A program made the position numbers and the translations under genes. This document shows positions 43,863 through 52,693 of a stretch of DNA of 64,000 nucleotides, one piece after another. How positions within the stretch are numbered: position 1 is the first letter of the stretch; every line of letters starts with the position of its first letter. The DNA lies in contig NZ_CP152002.1 in NCBI RefSeq assembly GCF_038595055.1, positions 514,501 through 578,500 of the forward strand. The letters are read 5' to 3'. The stretch is from Paenibacillus sp. FSL R7-0345 (lineage in GTDB: Bacteria; Bacillota; Bacilli; Paenibacillales; Paenibacillaceae). The notes under the pieces are model-generated. The model made no database searches. It was not told the origin of the DNA and saw only the letters and a program-made list of their open reading frames with translations.

Positions 43863-43968
43863 GAATGCTCCTCCAGCCTGCAGATTGCTGTATATCCTGA
43901 TTCCATTGTACGGAGTAGACCGGCAAAAGGGAATCACGAATACGCTGCCTGGAGGCGGGAGCACACGG

Positions 43969-44307
43969 TTACAGCTGGCGGAGCTGGCTCTCCGCAAGGT
44001 CACCTGCCCAGGGAAGCTTATACCACCTGCCGCCCAGGGAATGAAAGAGCATCAGCAGCCAGACGGAGAAAGACAGCAGCGAGAGGATCGCTCCCACAAA
44101 ACCGCCGATCAGCGGAATAAATCCGCTGAGGACATGGGCGACCATCAGCACGCCGAAGGCGATCAGCGACTGCAGCGCATGGAAGAGCACGAAGCGGCTG
44201 CGCTTCTCCAGCGCCAGGAACACAACCGGTCCGACAAAAGGGAAGAAGTAACAGACGGCAGCAGCGATATTTTCGGGCAGTCCGGTGGACGATTTGAAAG
44301 GGGACAT
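43969..44307 (-). CDS. DUF4870-type small membrane protein
   Basis: A 112-residue membrane protein with three hydrophobic helices and the family pattern of Tic20-like/DUF4870 proteins: NIAAAVCYFFPFVGPVVFL, then RFVLFHALQSL and a last helix ending in the WLLMLFHSLGG segment. Function is unknown. ATG 44307 is chosen because AAGGAGA is nine bases upstream; a GTG at 44316 is too close to it. It lies about 60 bases after the serine hydrolase gene on the same strand. Confidence 0.8.
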   Translation of the reverse strand: MSPFKSSTGLPENIAAAVCYFFPFVGPVVFLALEKRSRFVLFHALQSLIAFGVLMVAHVLSGFIPLIGGFVGAILSLLSFSVWLLMLFHSLGGRWYKLPWAGDLAESQLRQL

Positions 44308-44368
44308 AGCGCTCACTCTCCTTAATAGGAGCGTATGATTTGCACGTACAAAGTATGTGAAGCAGGCT

Positions 44369-45388
44369 TCAGGGATTCATCGCCGGAATAATATGCTGCT
44401 CAATCAGCCGGCGCGGATTCTTCCACCGGCTGACTGCACTCTCGGCAGTAAAGACAACTGCAGCATCCAGCTCCGGCAGCAGCCAGAGCTGCTGACCACC
44501 GTGGCCGTGGGCAAGCCGGTAGGGCTGGCTGCTTATGCGCCCGTTCCAGAACTGGTAGCCATAGTTCCCGTATGCCGGATAGCCGTCCGTCTGGGGCTGA
44601 AAAGACTCCTCCAGCCAGCTCTGCGGGATGATCTGCCGCCCGCCGTAGCTGCCGCCGCTGAGCAGACAGATACCGAGCTTGGCCAAATCCCGGGAGGTGA
44701 GATACAGCCCGATGTGGCCCATACTGTGTCCTTCGGGGCTGGGAAGCCAGGCTGCATGTGTGATGTCAAGCGGACCGAAAAGATGCTCCTTCGCATAGCT
44801 GAAGGCATCCTGCCCTGTGCATTCGCTGAGGATGGCGGAGAGCAGATGGGAGTCGCTGCTGCGGTACTGGAAACAGCCGATTTTTGCGGCATCTACGGGC
44901 AGATTTAATATATAGGGCACCCAGCGGCGGCTGCGCTGCAGATTGCGGACGAGCGGCTCACCGAGCTTGTTGCCGGTAATCCAGCGGAACCCTGAGGTCA
45001 TCGTCAACAAATGACGCAGTGTCAGCTGGATAAGCTGCGGATCTGAACGGACAGAAAGGCAGTGCCGGAGTGTATCAGCAACAGGCAGGCCTGTTCCGGA
45101 AATCTCACCTCTGCCGATGGCGATGCCGGTGAGCAGGGACACGAAGCTTTTGGTAGCGGAACGCAGGTCACTCAGCATGCCGGCATGATGATTTCCGTAA
45201 TACCGTTCAAATATCAGTTTCCCGTGGCGCACGACGAGCATACTATGCATTTTGGGAAACGCCTTGAGTATCGTCTCATGCGCCTGCTCCAGCTGAAGGC
45301 AGCCGGTTCCGGTCTCCTCCGGTCCAGCCTTCGCTATCATGGGCGCTTTATTATAAGGTGAGCTTAGCAAGGAAAGCCGGTTGTCCAT
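44369..45388 (-). CDS. Serine hydrolase of the beta-lactamase/class C PBP-like family
   Basis: A 339-residue protein with the class C beta-lactamase-like fold. The nucleophile motif is SATKSFVSLL (S-x-x-K), the Tyr motif is likely YRSSDSHLL, and a C-terminal GHGGQQLWLLPE provides the third (HGG) element. No signal peptide is evident, so a cytoplasmic esterase or peptidase role is more likely than antibiotic resistance. Start ATG 45388 follows GAAAGGGGAC; the frame itself opens upstream at 45484. Confidence 0.85.
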   Translation of the reverse strand: MDNRLSLLSSPYNKAPMIAKAGPEETGTGCLQLEQAHETILKAFPKMHSMLVVRHGKLIFERYYGNHHAGMLSDLRSATKSFVSLLTGIAIGRGEISGTGLPVADTLRHCLSVRSDPQLIQLTLRHLLTMTSGFRWITGNKLGEPLVRNLQRSRRWVPYILNLPVDAAKIGCFQYRSSDSHLLSAILSECTGQDAFSYAKEHLFGPLDITHAAWLPSPEGHSMGHIGLYLTSRDLAKLGICLLSGGSYGGRQIIPQSWLEESFQPQTDGYPAYGNYGYQFWNGRISSQPYRLAHGHGGQQLWLLPELDAAVVFTAESAVSRWKNPRRLIEQHIIPAMNP

Positions 45389-45559
45389 AACGTCCCCTTT
45401 CAGCATACGCGCAGCAAGTTTTTTTTTGATGCAGATAGTGTATTTTAACCAAAAGCACCCTATCTCACCTGCTGTGGGAGACATAAATTTTCACAAAATT
45501 CCATACGCATATTTTACAAGGAAAGGTGGAACTTGGCCTTGAATATGATACAATAAGAC

Positions 45560-45836
45560 GATAAGGCCCGAAAGGAGTGATTCAGCAAGTGGCTCTTCGG
45601 GTAAGTAAAGTGTCAAGATGTCTGTATCTTATGATATCTTACTCTCAGCCCAAATCACGACGAACCTGCTTCACCGGCAAGGCGGGCCTCCAGTACTCTG
45701 GAAAGGCAGTCTAGGCGGATAATGCAAGCTACGTATGTGTTACGGTTCTTATCTTGCATTTCGAGGTTACGGCGGACTTTTCATCATGCATTCTCAACGG
45801 AGCATTCATTTTCAATGTTTTGGGAGGGAACTGATC
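45560..45836 (+). ncRNA. Possible structured leader RNA of the 62-residue gene
   Basis: About 280 bases without a frame, rich in potential stems: CCCGAA/TTCGGG (45568-45603), AAGATGTC/GATATCTT (about 45613-45643) and CCTGC/GCGGG with an inner CCGG (about 45669-45690). A possible -10 TACAAT lies at 45549-45554. It does not match T-box, SAM, M-box, ykkC or purine motifs that I can recall. Treat as a candidate only. Confidence 0.3.
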
Positions 45837-46025
45837 ATGGCAAGTAAAGGTCATAACGAAGTCAAGGAAAGTCTTAGGGAAATGACACGCATTTTCCGGC
45901 CCAAAGATCCCAAGAAATTTGTAAAGGAGTACGTCCGGAAGTATCGGATCACAGGAGGCTATGAAGAAGAGCTGACTATGGTCGTGGAGCATGAGATGGG
46001 CAGGATTAACTCATCGGTCTCCTGA
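45837..46025 (+). CDS. Small hypothetical protein (62 residues)
   Basis: A highly charged small protein beginning MASKGHNEVKESLREMTRIF, with the basic stretch RPKDPKKFVKEYVRKYR, and no membrane segment. GGGAGGGAA lies seven bases before ATG 45837; the frame is open further upstream to 45735, but without a ribosome site. I do not recognise the family. It is preceded by a long potentially structured leader and followed by a terminator. Confidence 0.7.
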   Translation: MASKGHNEVKESLREMTRIFRPKDPKKFVKEYVRKYRITGGYEEELTMVVEHEMGRINSSVS

Positions 46026-46095
46026 TTTACACACAAGGATAGTGTCCTGAATTGATTACATGTGTTTTGCAATCACATCCATGAGGATTCTCATA

Positions 46096-46148
46096 AACCG
46101 TGCCCGGCTGCTCTTTACCGCTGGATACGGTTTTTTTTGCTTGTTTGC
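46096..46148 (+). terminator. Terminator after the 62-residue gene
   Basis: AACCGT and ACGGTT enclose an imperfect stem-loop, followed by eight T residues. Confidence 0.65.
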
Positions 46149-46209
46149 TGGAGTTGCTGTGTTCACGCGTTTTGAGTTTAGTCAAGTGGATCATGCTTCC
46201 AATCAAAAT

Positions 46210-46265
46210 TTGTATGCGCTTTCCTAGTATTATACTCTATTTGCTTCAAAAATGTAAGCGTTACA
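46210..46265 (+). promoter_or_regulatory. Two cre-like sites upstream of ctaC
   Basis: TGTATGCGCTTTCC (46211-46224) matches the CcpA cre pattern at most positions, and TGTAAGCGTTACA (46253-46265) is a perfect 13-base palindrome one base shorter than a standard cre. Both lie 60-120 bases upstream of the strong ctaC promoter. Confidence 0.4.
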
Positions 46266-46327
46266 AAATACCGTAATGACAGGCTTTTCCGACAATAAAA
46301 AAGTGTTTGTGAATTTGCTGTGAACGA

Positions 46328-46356
46328 TTGACAAAAACCCCCCTCAAACTTATATT
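46328..46356 (+). promoter_or_regulatory. Sigma-A promoter of ctaCDEF
   Basis: TTGACA (46328-46333) and TATATT (46351-46356) are separated by 17 bases, about 60 bases before the ctaC start. Confidence 0.8.
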
Positions 46357-46424
46357 AATAGTGATTGTTATAATTGACAGGAAAATCCTCTAATCTACGA
46401 AATCGGGAAAAGCGGGGTTGATCA

Positions 46425-47471
46425 ATGATGAAAACGTGGCAGGCCGGAAAGCGGCTTCTTCCCATGACTGCAGCGCTTGGATTACTTCTGGCCGGCTGCG
46501 GACGGGAGGACCTGTCGGTGCTGAGACCGCAGGGACCTGCAGCTGAAAGCTCGTTTGATCTGATGAAGCTGGCGATTACGATTATGATTGTCGTACTGCT
46601 GATCGTTTATTCTATTGCGGCCTATGTGCTGATCCGGTTCCGCCGAAAGCCGGGCCAGCGTGAAATCCCCGAGCAGGTGGAGGGTAACTTCAAGCTCGAG
46701 GTCATCTGGACGGTCATTCCTCTTATTCTGGTTGTTATTCTGGCTGTGCCTACAGTCAAGGCGGTATTTGCCGCCGGCAATGATCATTCGAACGATAAAA
46801 ATGCAGTCAAAGTCAAAGTAACCGGACACCAGTACTGGTGGGAATTCGAATATACCGATTACGGTGTAAAAACGGCGCAGGATCTGGTGATCCCCGCCGG
46901 CAAGGATATTGCTTTTGAGCTGAGTACTGCGGATGTGCTGCACTCCTTCTGGGTTCCATCCCTGGCCGGCAAAATGGATACCAACCCTGACGGTACGGTG
47001 AACCGCTTCAGCTTCAGTGCGCCAAATGAAGGCGTTTACCGCGGCAAATGCGCGGAGCTGTGCGGACCCTCCCACGGGTTCATGGAGTTTAAGGTCAAGT
47101 CGGTCAGTGAAGCGGAGTTTGAGCAGTGGCTTGCCTCAATGAAGGCTCCGGCTGTGCTGCCGGAAGATCCGCAGCTTGCCGAGACATTCAAATCGGCCTG
47201 CCTCAGCTGCCACGCGATCGGTGATGGAACCATGGGCAGCGGGCCGAGCCTGGCCGGAATCGGCTCCCGTGAATCGGTTGCTGGCATTCTGCTGAATGAT
47301 GACACAGGCGTGGATGGGGCTCCGATCCTGGATAACCTCAAAACCTGGCTGCATGATCCGCAGAGCGTCAAGCCGGGCAACTACATGCCTGATCCCAAAA
47401 AAGATCTGGGCCTGACCGATGAGGAGATCGACGGAATCGCCGAATATCTGGCCGGATATACGCTGGACTAG
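46425..47471 (+). CDS. ctaC: Cytochrome c oxidase caa3 subunit II with fused cytochrome c domain
   Basis: A 348-residue lipoprotein subunit II. The lipobox LLAG-C is at the N-terminus, two membrane helices follow (about 45-70 and 88-112), then the CuA domain with the aromatic GHQYWWEFEYTDYG, the ligand His region and C-A-E-L-C-G-P-S-H. The C-terminal extension carries a haem c motif C-L-S-C-H with a later Met in NYMPD. It takes electrons from cytochrome c, or directly through its own haem, to subunit I. It is the first gene of ctaCDEF. Confidence 0.97.
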   Translation: MMKTWQAGKRLLPMTAALGLLLAGCGREDLSVLRPQGPAAESSFDLMKLAITIMIVVLLIVYSIAAYVLIRFRRKPGQREIPEQVEGNFKLEVIWTVIPLILVVILAVPTVKAVFAAGNDHSNDKNAVKVKVTGHQYWWEFEYTDYGVKTAQDLVIPAGKDIAFELSTADVLHSFWVPSLAGKMDTNPDGTVNRFSFSAPNEGVYRGKCAELCGPSHGFMEFKVKSVSEAEFEQWLASMKAPAVLPEDPQLAETFKSACLSCHAIGDGTMGSGPSLAGIGSRESVAGILLNDDTGVDGAPILDNLKTWLHDPQSVKPGNYMPDPKKDLGLTDEEIDGIAEYLAGYTLD

Positions 47472-47522
47472 AGCCAGGTTGAGAATAGAGGAAGCAGCAT
47501 ATTTGAAAAGGGGGTACGAACC

Positions 47523-49439
47523 TTGGCTCAAACAGCGCAATCCCTGAATCCCGCCCGGCCGCCGGAGGCCGGTCATAGTGTCAAACGTTACACCGGGCTG
47601 ATGGACTGGATTACCACCGTTGATCACAAAAAAATCGCCATCCTCTACCTGTGGGCCGGAGGCTTCTTTTTCGGAATCGGCGGGCTTGAGGCGATCCTCA
47701 TCCGTATCCAGCTGATCAAGCCGATGAACACCTTTCTGGATGCCCAGACGTTTAATGAACTGATTACAATGCACGGGACGACGATGATTTTTCTCGGGGT
47801 CATGCCTGTCATCTTCGCGCTGATGAATGCGGTCATTCCGCTGCAGATCGGCGCGCGCGACGTTGCCTTTCCTTTTCTGAATGCGCTCGGCTTCTGGACG
47901 TTCCTGTTCGGCGGTCTGCTGCTCAACCTCAGCTGGGTTATGGGCGGTGCCCCGGATGCCGGCTGGACCTCTTACACTCCATTATCCAGTACAACCTACA
48001 GCGCCACCCACGGGGTGGACTTTTATACGATCGGCCTGCAGATTGCCGGGCTGGGCACGCTGATTGGCGGCATTAACTTCCTGGCTACGATCATCACGAT
48101 GCGCGCACCGGGAATGTCTTATATGCGGATGCCGATGTTCGCCTGGACTACCTTTATCACCTCCGCTATTATTCTGTTCGCTTTTCCCGCTATAACTGTA
48201 GGGCTTGTACTACTCACCTTTGACCGGATTCTTGAAGCTAATTTCTTCAATCCTCTGACGGGCGGCAATCCGGTGCTGTGGCAGCATATTTTCTGGATTT
48301 TTGGCCATCCCGAAGTATACATTCTCATCCTGCCGGCGTTCGGTATCATTTCAGAGGTCATTCCAACCTTTTCCCGCAAAAGATTATTCGGCTACAGCTC
48401 AATGGTGTTCGCGACCATTCTGATTGCTTTCCTGGGCTTCATGGTCTGGGCGCATCATATGTTTACAACCGGCCTTGGTCCGGTGGCAAATGCACTCTTT
48501 TCCGTATCCACGATGCTGATTGCTGTTCCGACCGGGATCAAAATCTTCAACTGGCTGTTCACGATGTGGGGCGGGCAGGTGCGTTTTACGACTCCGAATC
48601 TGTTTGCGGTAGGCTTCATACCAACGTTCACGATGGGCGGGGTAACCGGGGTTATGCTGGCTTCGGCTCCGGCGGATTTCCAGTTTCATGACACTTATTT
48701 TGTTGTAGCCCATTTCCACTATGTGATTGTCGGCGGTCTGGTGCTGGGATTGTTCTCCGGTCTGCACTACTGGTGGCCTAAAATGTTCGGGCGGATGCTA
48801 AGTGAAACCTTAGGGAAATGGACCTTCTGGACCTTTATTATCGGCTTCCATCTGACCTTCTTCGTACAGCATTTTCTGGGATTGATGGGAATGCAGCGCC
48901 GCGTATTTACGTACCTGCCGAACCAGCAGTTCGATACGCTGAATCTGGTCAGTACAATTGGAGCCGGGCTGATGGGGGTGGGGATGCTGATCTTCCTGTG
49001 GAATATTTTTATCACATCCCGTAAGCCTGCTGATGCTGCAGATGATCCGTGGGAAGACGGGCGGACGCTGGAGTGGACGATTCCTTCGCCGCCGCCGGAG
49101 TACAACTTTAAGCAGACACCGCTGGTGCGCGGAATTGATGCCTTCTGGAAGGAAAAGCTCGCCGGACACAAAAGCATGACTCCCTCCGAGCCGGTCGGTT
49201 CCATCCATATGCCGTCAGCGACGATTCTGCCGTTCCTGATGTCGGTGGGCATTTTTATCGCCGGGCTCGGCTTCATGTTCAGCCGTGATACGTTCGGCAG
49301 CGATGTGCTGAGCTTCCTGTTCAACAACTATATCGTTACCGCTCTTGGATTGGTTATAACCTTCGGGTCCATGCTGATGCGGTCGCTGTTTGACGACCAC
49401 GGCTGGCATATTGAGCCTGAAGAGCTGGAAGGAAGGTGA
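47523..49439 (+). CDS. ctaD: Cytochrome c oxidase caa3 subunit I
   Basis: A 638-residue haem-copper oxidase subunit I. Key features: the low-spin haem His near MHGTTMIFLGV, the cross-linked His-Tyr motif WIFGHPEVYILILPAFG, two Cu-B His in WAHHMF, and the FHYVIVGG haem ligands. Over 12 helices are expected. Translation starts at TTG 47523 behind AAAGGGGG. It reduces oxygen to water and pumps protons. The gene follows ctaC after 51 bases and precedes ctaE by six. Confidence 0.97.
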   Translation: MAQTAQSLNPARPPEAGHSVKRYTGLMDWITTVDHKKIAILYLWAGGFFFGIGGLEAILIRIQLIKPMNTFLDAQTFNELITMHGTTMIFLGVMPVIFALMNAVIPLQIGARDVAFPFLNALGFWTFLFGGLLLNLSWVMGGAPDAGWTSYTPLSSTTYSATHGVDFYTIGLQIAGLGTLIGGINFLATIITMRAPGMSYMRMPMFAWTTFITSAIILFAFPAITVGLVLLTFDRILEANFFNPLTGGNPVLWQHIFWIFGHPEVYILILPAFGIISEVIPTFSRKRLFGYSSMVFATILIAFLGFMVWAHHMFTTGLGPVANALFSVSTMLIAVPTGIKIFNWLFTMWGGQVRFTTPNLFAVGFIPTFTMGGVTGVMLASAPADFQFHDTYFVVAHFHYVIVGGLVLGLFSGLHYWWPKMFGRMLSETLGKWTFWTFIIGFHLTFFVQHFLGLMGMQRRVFTYLPNQQFDTLNLVSTIGAGLMGVGMLIFLWNIFITSRKPADAADDPWEDGRTLEWTIPSPPPEYNFKQTPLVRGIDAFWKEKLAGHKSMTPSEPVGSIHMPSATILPFLMSVGIFIAGLGFMFSRDTFGSDVLSFLFNNYIVTALGLVITFGSMLMRSLFDDHGWHIEPEELEGR

Positions 49440-49445
49440 GCAGGG

Positions 49446-50072
49446 ATGACGACTGTACATGCTGAAGCTGGAAAAAGCACCCTCCCGCACGAGCCGGAAA
49501 AAGCGACACTGGAAGGCCGCAACAAAGTGCTGGCCTTCTGGCTGTTCCTCGGCGGAGAGGCAGTGCTTTTCGGGACGCTGTTCGCCACCTTTCTGGCGCT
49601 GCGCAACTCGACGAACGACGGCCCCTCCGCGGCTGAGCTGTTCCATCTGCCGCTGGTGGCGGCAGCGACATTTTTGCTGCTGGCCAGCAGCCTGACCAGT
49701 GTATTCGCGATTCAGGCGATGCACCGCAACAAGCCGGCTGAGCTGCGAAACTGGCTGATTATTACGGTAGTGCTCGGTGCGGCATTTCTTGCCCTTGAAA
49801 TCTATGAGTTCAGCGTATATGTAAGGCACGAGGAGTTCGGGATGACAACAAGCGCGTTCAGTTCGGCCTTTTATACACTGGTCGGCTTTCACGGCGCACA
49901 CGTTGCGTTCGGGATTCTGTGGATTGCCATCCTGATCGGGCAGCTCGCCCGCAAGGGACTGACTGTAGTGACTGCGCCCAAAATCTATGTGTCGGCCATG
50001 TACTGGCATTTCATCGATGTCGTTTGGGTGTTTATCTTCACAGTTGTATACCTGCTTGGAAAGGTGGGCTGA
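49446..50072 (+). CDS. ctaE: Cytochrome c oxidase caa3 subunit III
   Basis: A 208-residue subunit III with five helices. The family segments are FWLFLGGEAVLFGTLF, the F-H-G-A-H-V-A-F-G motif and the C-terminal WHFIDVVWVFIFTVVYL. It stabilises subunit I and helps proton uptake. The ATG follows GAAGGTGAGCAGG. The spacings of six bases to ctaD and three to ctaF show a tight operon. Confidence 0.96.
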   Translation: MTTVHAEAGKSTLPHEPEKATLEGRNKVLAFWLFLGGEAVLFGTLFATFLALRNSTNDGPSAAELFHLPLVAAATFLLLASSLTSVFAIQAMHRNKPAELRNWLIITVVLGAAFLALEIYEFSVYVRHEEFGMTTSAFSSAFYTLVGFHGAHVAFGILWIAILIGQLARKGLTVVTAPKIYVSAMYWHFIDVVWVFIFTVVYLLGKVG

Positions 50073-50075
50073 GCC

Positions 50076-50402
50076 ATGGTGACGGAACAGCATTCACAGG
50101 AGAACGGTGGTATGAAGCGCCGCCACCGGCACGAAGGGCCGCAGCGGCATATCGTGGTGTTTGTTTTCTCACTGGTCCTGACACTGCTAGCCTTCGCGGC
50201 TGTGGCCGCCGGAGGGGTTAACGCCACCTTTGCTGTCATTCTGCTGCTGGTAATGGCTGCGCTGCAGGTGGTGCTGCAGATGGGCTTCTGGATGCATCTG
50301 AAGGACAAAGGGCATCTGCTGCCGATTATTTTCATGCTGGGCGGTTTTTTTATCGCCGGAACCTGTATTATTATGGCTCTTTACTGGGTCTGGTGGGATT
50401 AA
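50076..50402 (+). CDS. ctaF: Cytochrome c oxidase caa3 subunit IV
   Basis: A 108-residue small subunit of the bacterial cytochrome c oxidase IV family (COX4_pro type): a basic N-terminal stretch (GMKRRHRHEGPQRHIV), then three helices with the conserved MGFWMHLKDKGH loop between the second and third. It begins three bases after ctaE. The next gene, ctaG, is 128 bases away with its own ribosome site. Confidence 0.93.
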   Translation: MVTEQHSQENGGMKRRHRHEGPQRHIVVFVFSLVLTLLAFAAVAAGGVNATFAVILLLVMAALQVVLQMGFWMHLKDKGHLLPIIFMLGGFFIAGTCIIMALYWVWWD

Positions 50403-50530
50403 AAAGGAAGCGGGAGGCCGGCGGGAGCTGATGCCTCTTTTTGCTGTCCGGGGTTGCGGGAGCGTCCGCAGTATCCGTGGTCAAAGACAAATAAAGTCCA
50501 ATAATAAGTCTGTCAAAGGAGGGCTGTCCG

Positions 50531-51451
50531 ATGCTTGGCTTGCAATATTTTAGCTTCGCCGAACTGTGGAGCCCGCTGCTGCTGGCGGGAACGCTGCTGC
50601 TGGCCGCGGGGTATCTGGTGCTGATCGGGCCGCTGGCGCCGCGGTTCCCCGGCTCGGCAGAGGTTCCGCTCAGGCAAAGGGTGCTGTTTCTGGGCGGCCT
50701 GCTGGTGCTTTATCTGGCCCAGGGCGGTCCGGTCAGCCTGCTGGGGCACATCCTGTTTTCTTTTCACATGGTCAGTATGGCTATGTCTTATCTGATCGCG
50801 GTGCCGCTGATGATGCTGGGTATACCAGAATGGTGGTGGCGTGCTCTGGTAAAGATTAATCCGCTGCGGAAGCTCTCCTTTCTGGCTCATCCGGTGGTGG
50901 CGGCGCTGCTGTTCAACGGACTGTTCTCGTTGTATCATATCCCGGTCATTCACGATTATGTGATGCTGCATTTCGCGGTGCACCGGCTGTATTATGGCGC
51001 ACTCTTTGTGACATCGGCGCTGATGTGGTGGACACTGATCAATCCGCTGCCGGAGAGCCGGCGGGCCGGCGGGCCCGTCAAAATCGGTTTTATTTTTCTG
51101 AATATGGTGCTGCTGACACCGGCCTGCGGGCTGATTATTTTTGCAAGTACTCCGCTCTATGCGACCTATAGTGATCCGGCTGTGTGGGCGCGGGCGATGG
51201 GCTATTGTGTGTCCGGTGATCCGGCGGCGCTGCTGCAGGCTTTTGGCGGTCCGGCCTTCTTTGGGGGGCTGTCACCTAAGGTGGATCAGCAGGTCGGCGG
51301 AATCGTGATGAAGTTCATCCAGGAATTTATTTTTGCCTCGATGCTTGCTTATGTGTTCTATCATTGGTATAAAAAAGAGAACGGGCAAGACGACCCCGGC
51401 CTTTCCGGACCATCCGGAGAGCTGGGAGATGGCGTGTTGACCCGGGTATAG
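50531..51451 (+). CDS. ctaG: CtaG, caa3 oxidase assembly factor
   Basis: A 306-residue polytopic membrane protein of the Bacillus CtaG family, needed for formation of active caa3 oxidase, probably in Cu-B assembly (family knowledge). About seven helices are visible, with conserved His residues in LLGHILFSFHMVSMAMSYL and HFAVHRLYYGALFV. An AAGGAGGGCTG ribosome site precedes the ATG. It follows the subunit genes in the usual order. Confidence 0.92.
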   Translation: MLGLQYFSFAELWSPLLLAGTLLLAAGYLVLIGPLAPRFPGSAEVPLRQRVLFLGGLLVLYLAQGGPVSLLGHILFSFHMVSMAMSYLIAVPLMMLGIPEWWWRALVKINPLRKLSFLAHPVVAALLFNGLFSLYHIPVIHDYVMLHFAVHRLYYGALFVTSALMWWTLINPLPESRRAGGPVKIGFIFLNMVLLTPACGLIIFASTPLYATYSDPAVWARAMGYCVSGDPAALLQAFGGPAFFGGLSPKVDQQVGGIVMKFIQEFIFASMLAYVFYHWYKKENGQDDPGLSGPSGELGDGVLTRV

Positions 51452-51476
51452 CTGGTAAGCACCGAGGAGGATAAGC

Positions 51477-51941
51477 ATGGATATCTTTACAGTGTTTCCA
51501 ACGATCAGCACATCGTTCATCGTAATCAGTGCGGTGCTGGTAGCTATCGGCTGGAGACAGATTATCATTGGCAAACGTGAAGCGCACAAGAAGACAATGA
51601 TCGCCGCCGCCGTGGCAGCTACTCTGTTTTTCATTGTGTACATGTCAAGAACAGTATTTGTAGGAAATACATCGTGGGGCGGACCGGACAATCTGTCGAC
51701 GCTGTATCACATCTTTTTGATCTTCCATATCGTACTGGCGACTGTAGCGGCGGTGTTCGGGATCACGACACTCGTCTGGGGCTTCCAGGGCAAGTACGCG
51801 AAGCACCGCAAGCTGGGCAGAATCACGGCTGTGACCTGGTTCGTTACTGCTATCACGGGAGTTGCGGTATACGTGCTGCTCTACATATTCTATCCGGGCG
51901 GCCACACCAAGCCGGTCTGGGATGCTATCTGGGGCTTCTAA
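51477..51941 (+). CDS. DUF420 membrane protein (YozB-like)
   Basis: A 154-residue, four- or five-helix membrane protein of the DUF420 family, with conserved His residues in KREAHKKTMIAA, LYHIFLIFHIVLATVA and AKHRKLGRITAVTW. The spacing of His residues suggests haem or metal binding near the membrane. DUF420 genes commonly sit beside caa3 oxidase and SCO genes, so a role in oxidase maturation is likely but unproved. It closes the operon, 25 bases after ctaG. Confidence 0.88.
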   Translation: MDIFTVFPTISTSFIVISAVLVAIGWRQIIIGKREAHKKTMIAAAVAATLFFIVYMSRTVFVGNTSWGGPDNLSTLYHIFLIFHIVLATVAAVFGITTLVWGFQGKYAKHRKLGRITAVTWFVTAITGVAVYVLLYIFYPGGHTKPVWDAIWGF

Positions 51942-52153
51942 AATGTTAAATGTAAGGCGAATCGGCCTGCGCACCGTTTATTCCGCAAGGAATGGGCTGG
52001 TGTGCGGGCTTTTTTGTGCGGAGGAGGGTGGAGGGAATAAAAGTGGATTAAAACAACCAGATGTCCCGGTAATAATGTCCGACTCGTGGACTGGAACGAT
52101 ACATGGAGGCCGAAAAGCCTCCGGCTTCCGTCTACGGGCAGGCGGTTGGATGG

Positions 52154-52408
52154 ATTAAAGGGAAAAATCCCTTTGATGGTGCTCGTTGGGGGTTGAAAAG
52201 GACAGATTAGAGGGAAAAATCCCTTTGATGGTGCTCGTTGGGGGTTAAAAAGGACGGATTAGAGGGAAAAATCCCCTTAATGATGCTGGTTGGGGGTTGA
52301 AAAGGACGGATCAGAGGGAAAAATCCCCTTAATGATGCTCATTTGAGGGAGAAAAGAGCAAAATAGAGGGAAAAGTCCCACTAGTGGTGCTCTATTGAGG
52401 CTGGTCCG
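52154..52408. repeat. Five 52-bp tandem repeats
   Basis: Units start at 52154, 52206, 52258, 52310 and 52362 with an exact period of 52. Each begins ATTAGAGGGAAAAATCCC and contains a small AGGGA/TCCCT hairpin, then TGRTGCTCGTTGGGGGTT. Copies diverge steadily from left to right; the last is partial. There is no reading frame across them. The rest of the 51942-52693 gap, including 52410-52690, shows nothing I can name. Confidence 0.92.
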
Positions 52409-52693
52409 GTGGTAAGTGGGTGCATACAAATTAAACGAGTCGTTGAAAATCGAAAATACAAAGAAGTATTAGTTTACTTTCAGAGCTAACAAACACTCCA
52501 GCCTACGAGCAACAATATCTAGTCTGCCACATAAGCTATCAACGCTACAAACCCCAGAAACCCCAGAACCTGCATGTCTCCTTTAAACCATATTCTCAAG
52601 TATCATATCCGCCACCCTAGCAGTCCCGCCAGCCAGTGCCCGTTAACATAGCTACATCCGCCAACACAAAATTCCGACCCTTTTTAAACCCGC

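Noticed and set aside
44369..45388. Antibiotic-resistance beta-lactamase
   Set aside because: The S-x-x-K fold is present but there is no export signal, and the sequence fits the broad serine hydrolase family better.
45560..45836. T-box, SAM, purine or M-box riboswitch
   Set aside because: None of the core motifs of these classes was found; left as an unclassified leader.
52154..52408. CRISPR array
   Set aside because: The 52-bp units are contiguous with no unique spacers, and no cas genes are nearby.
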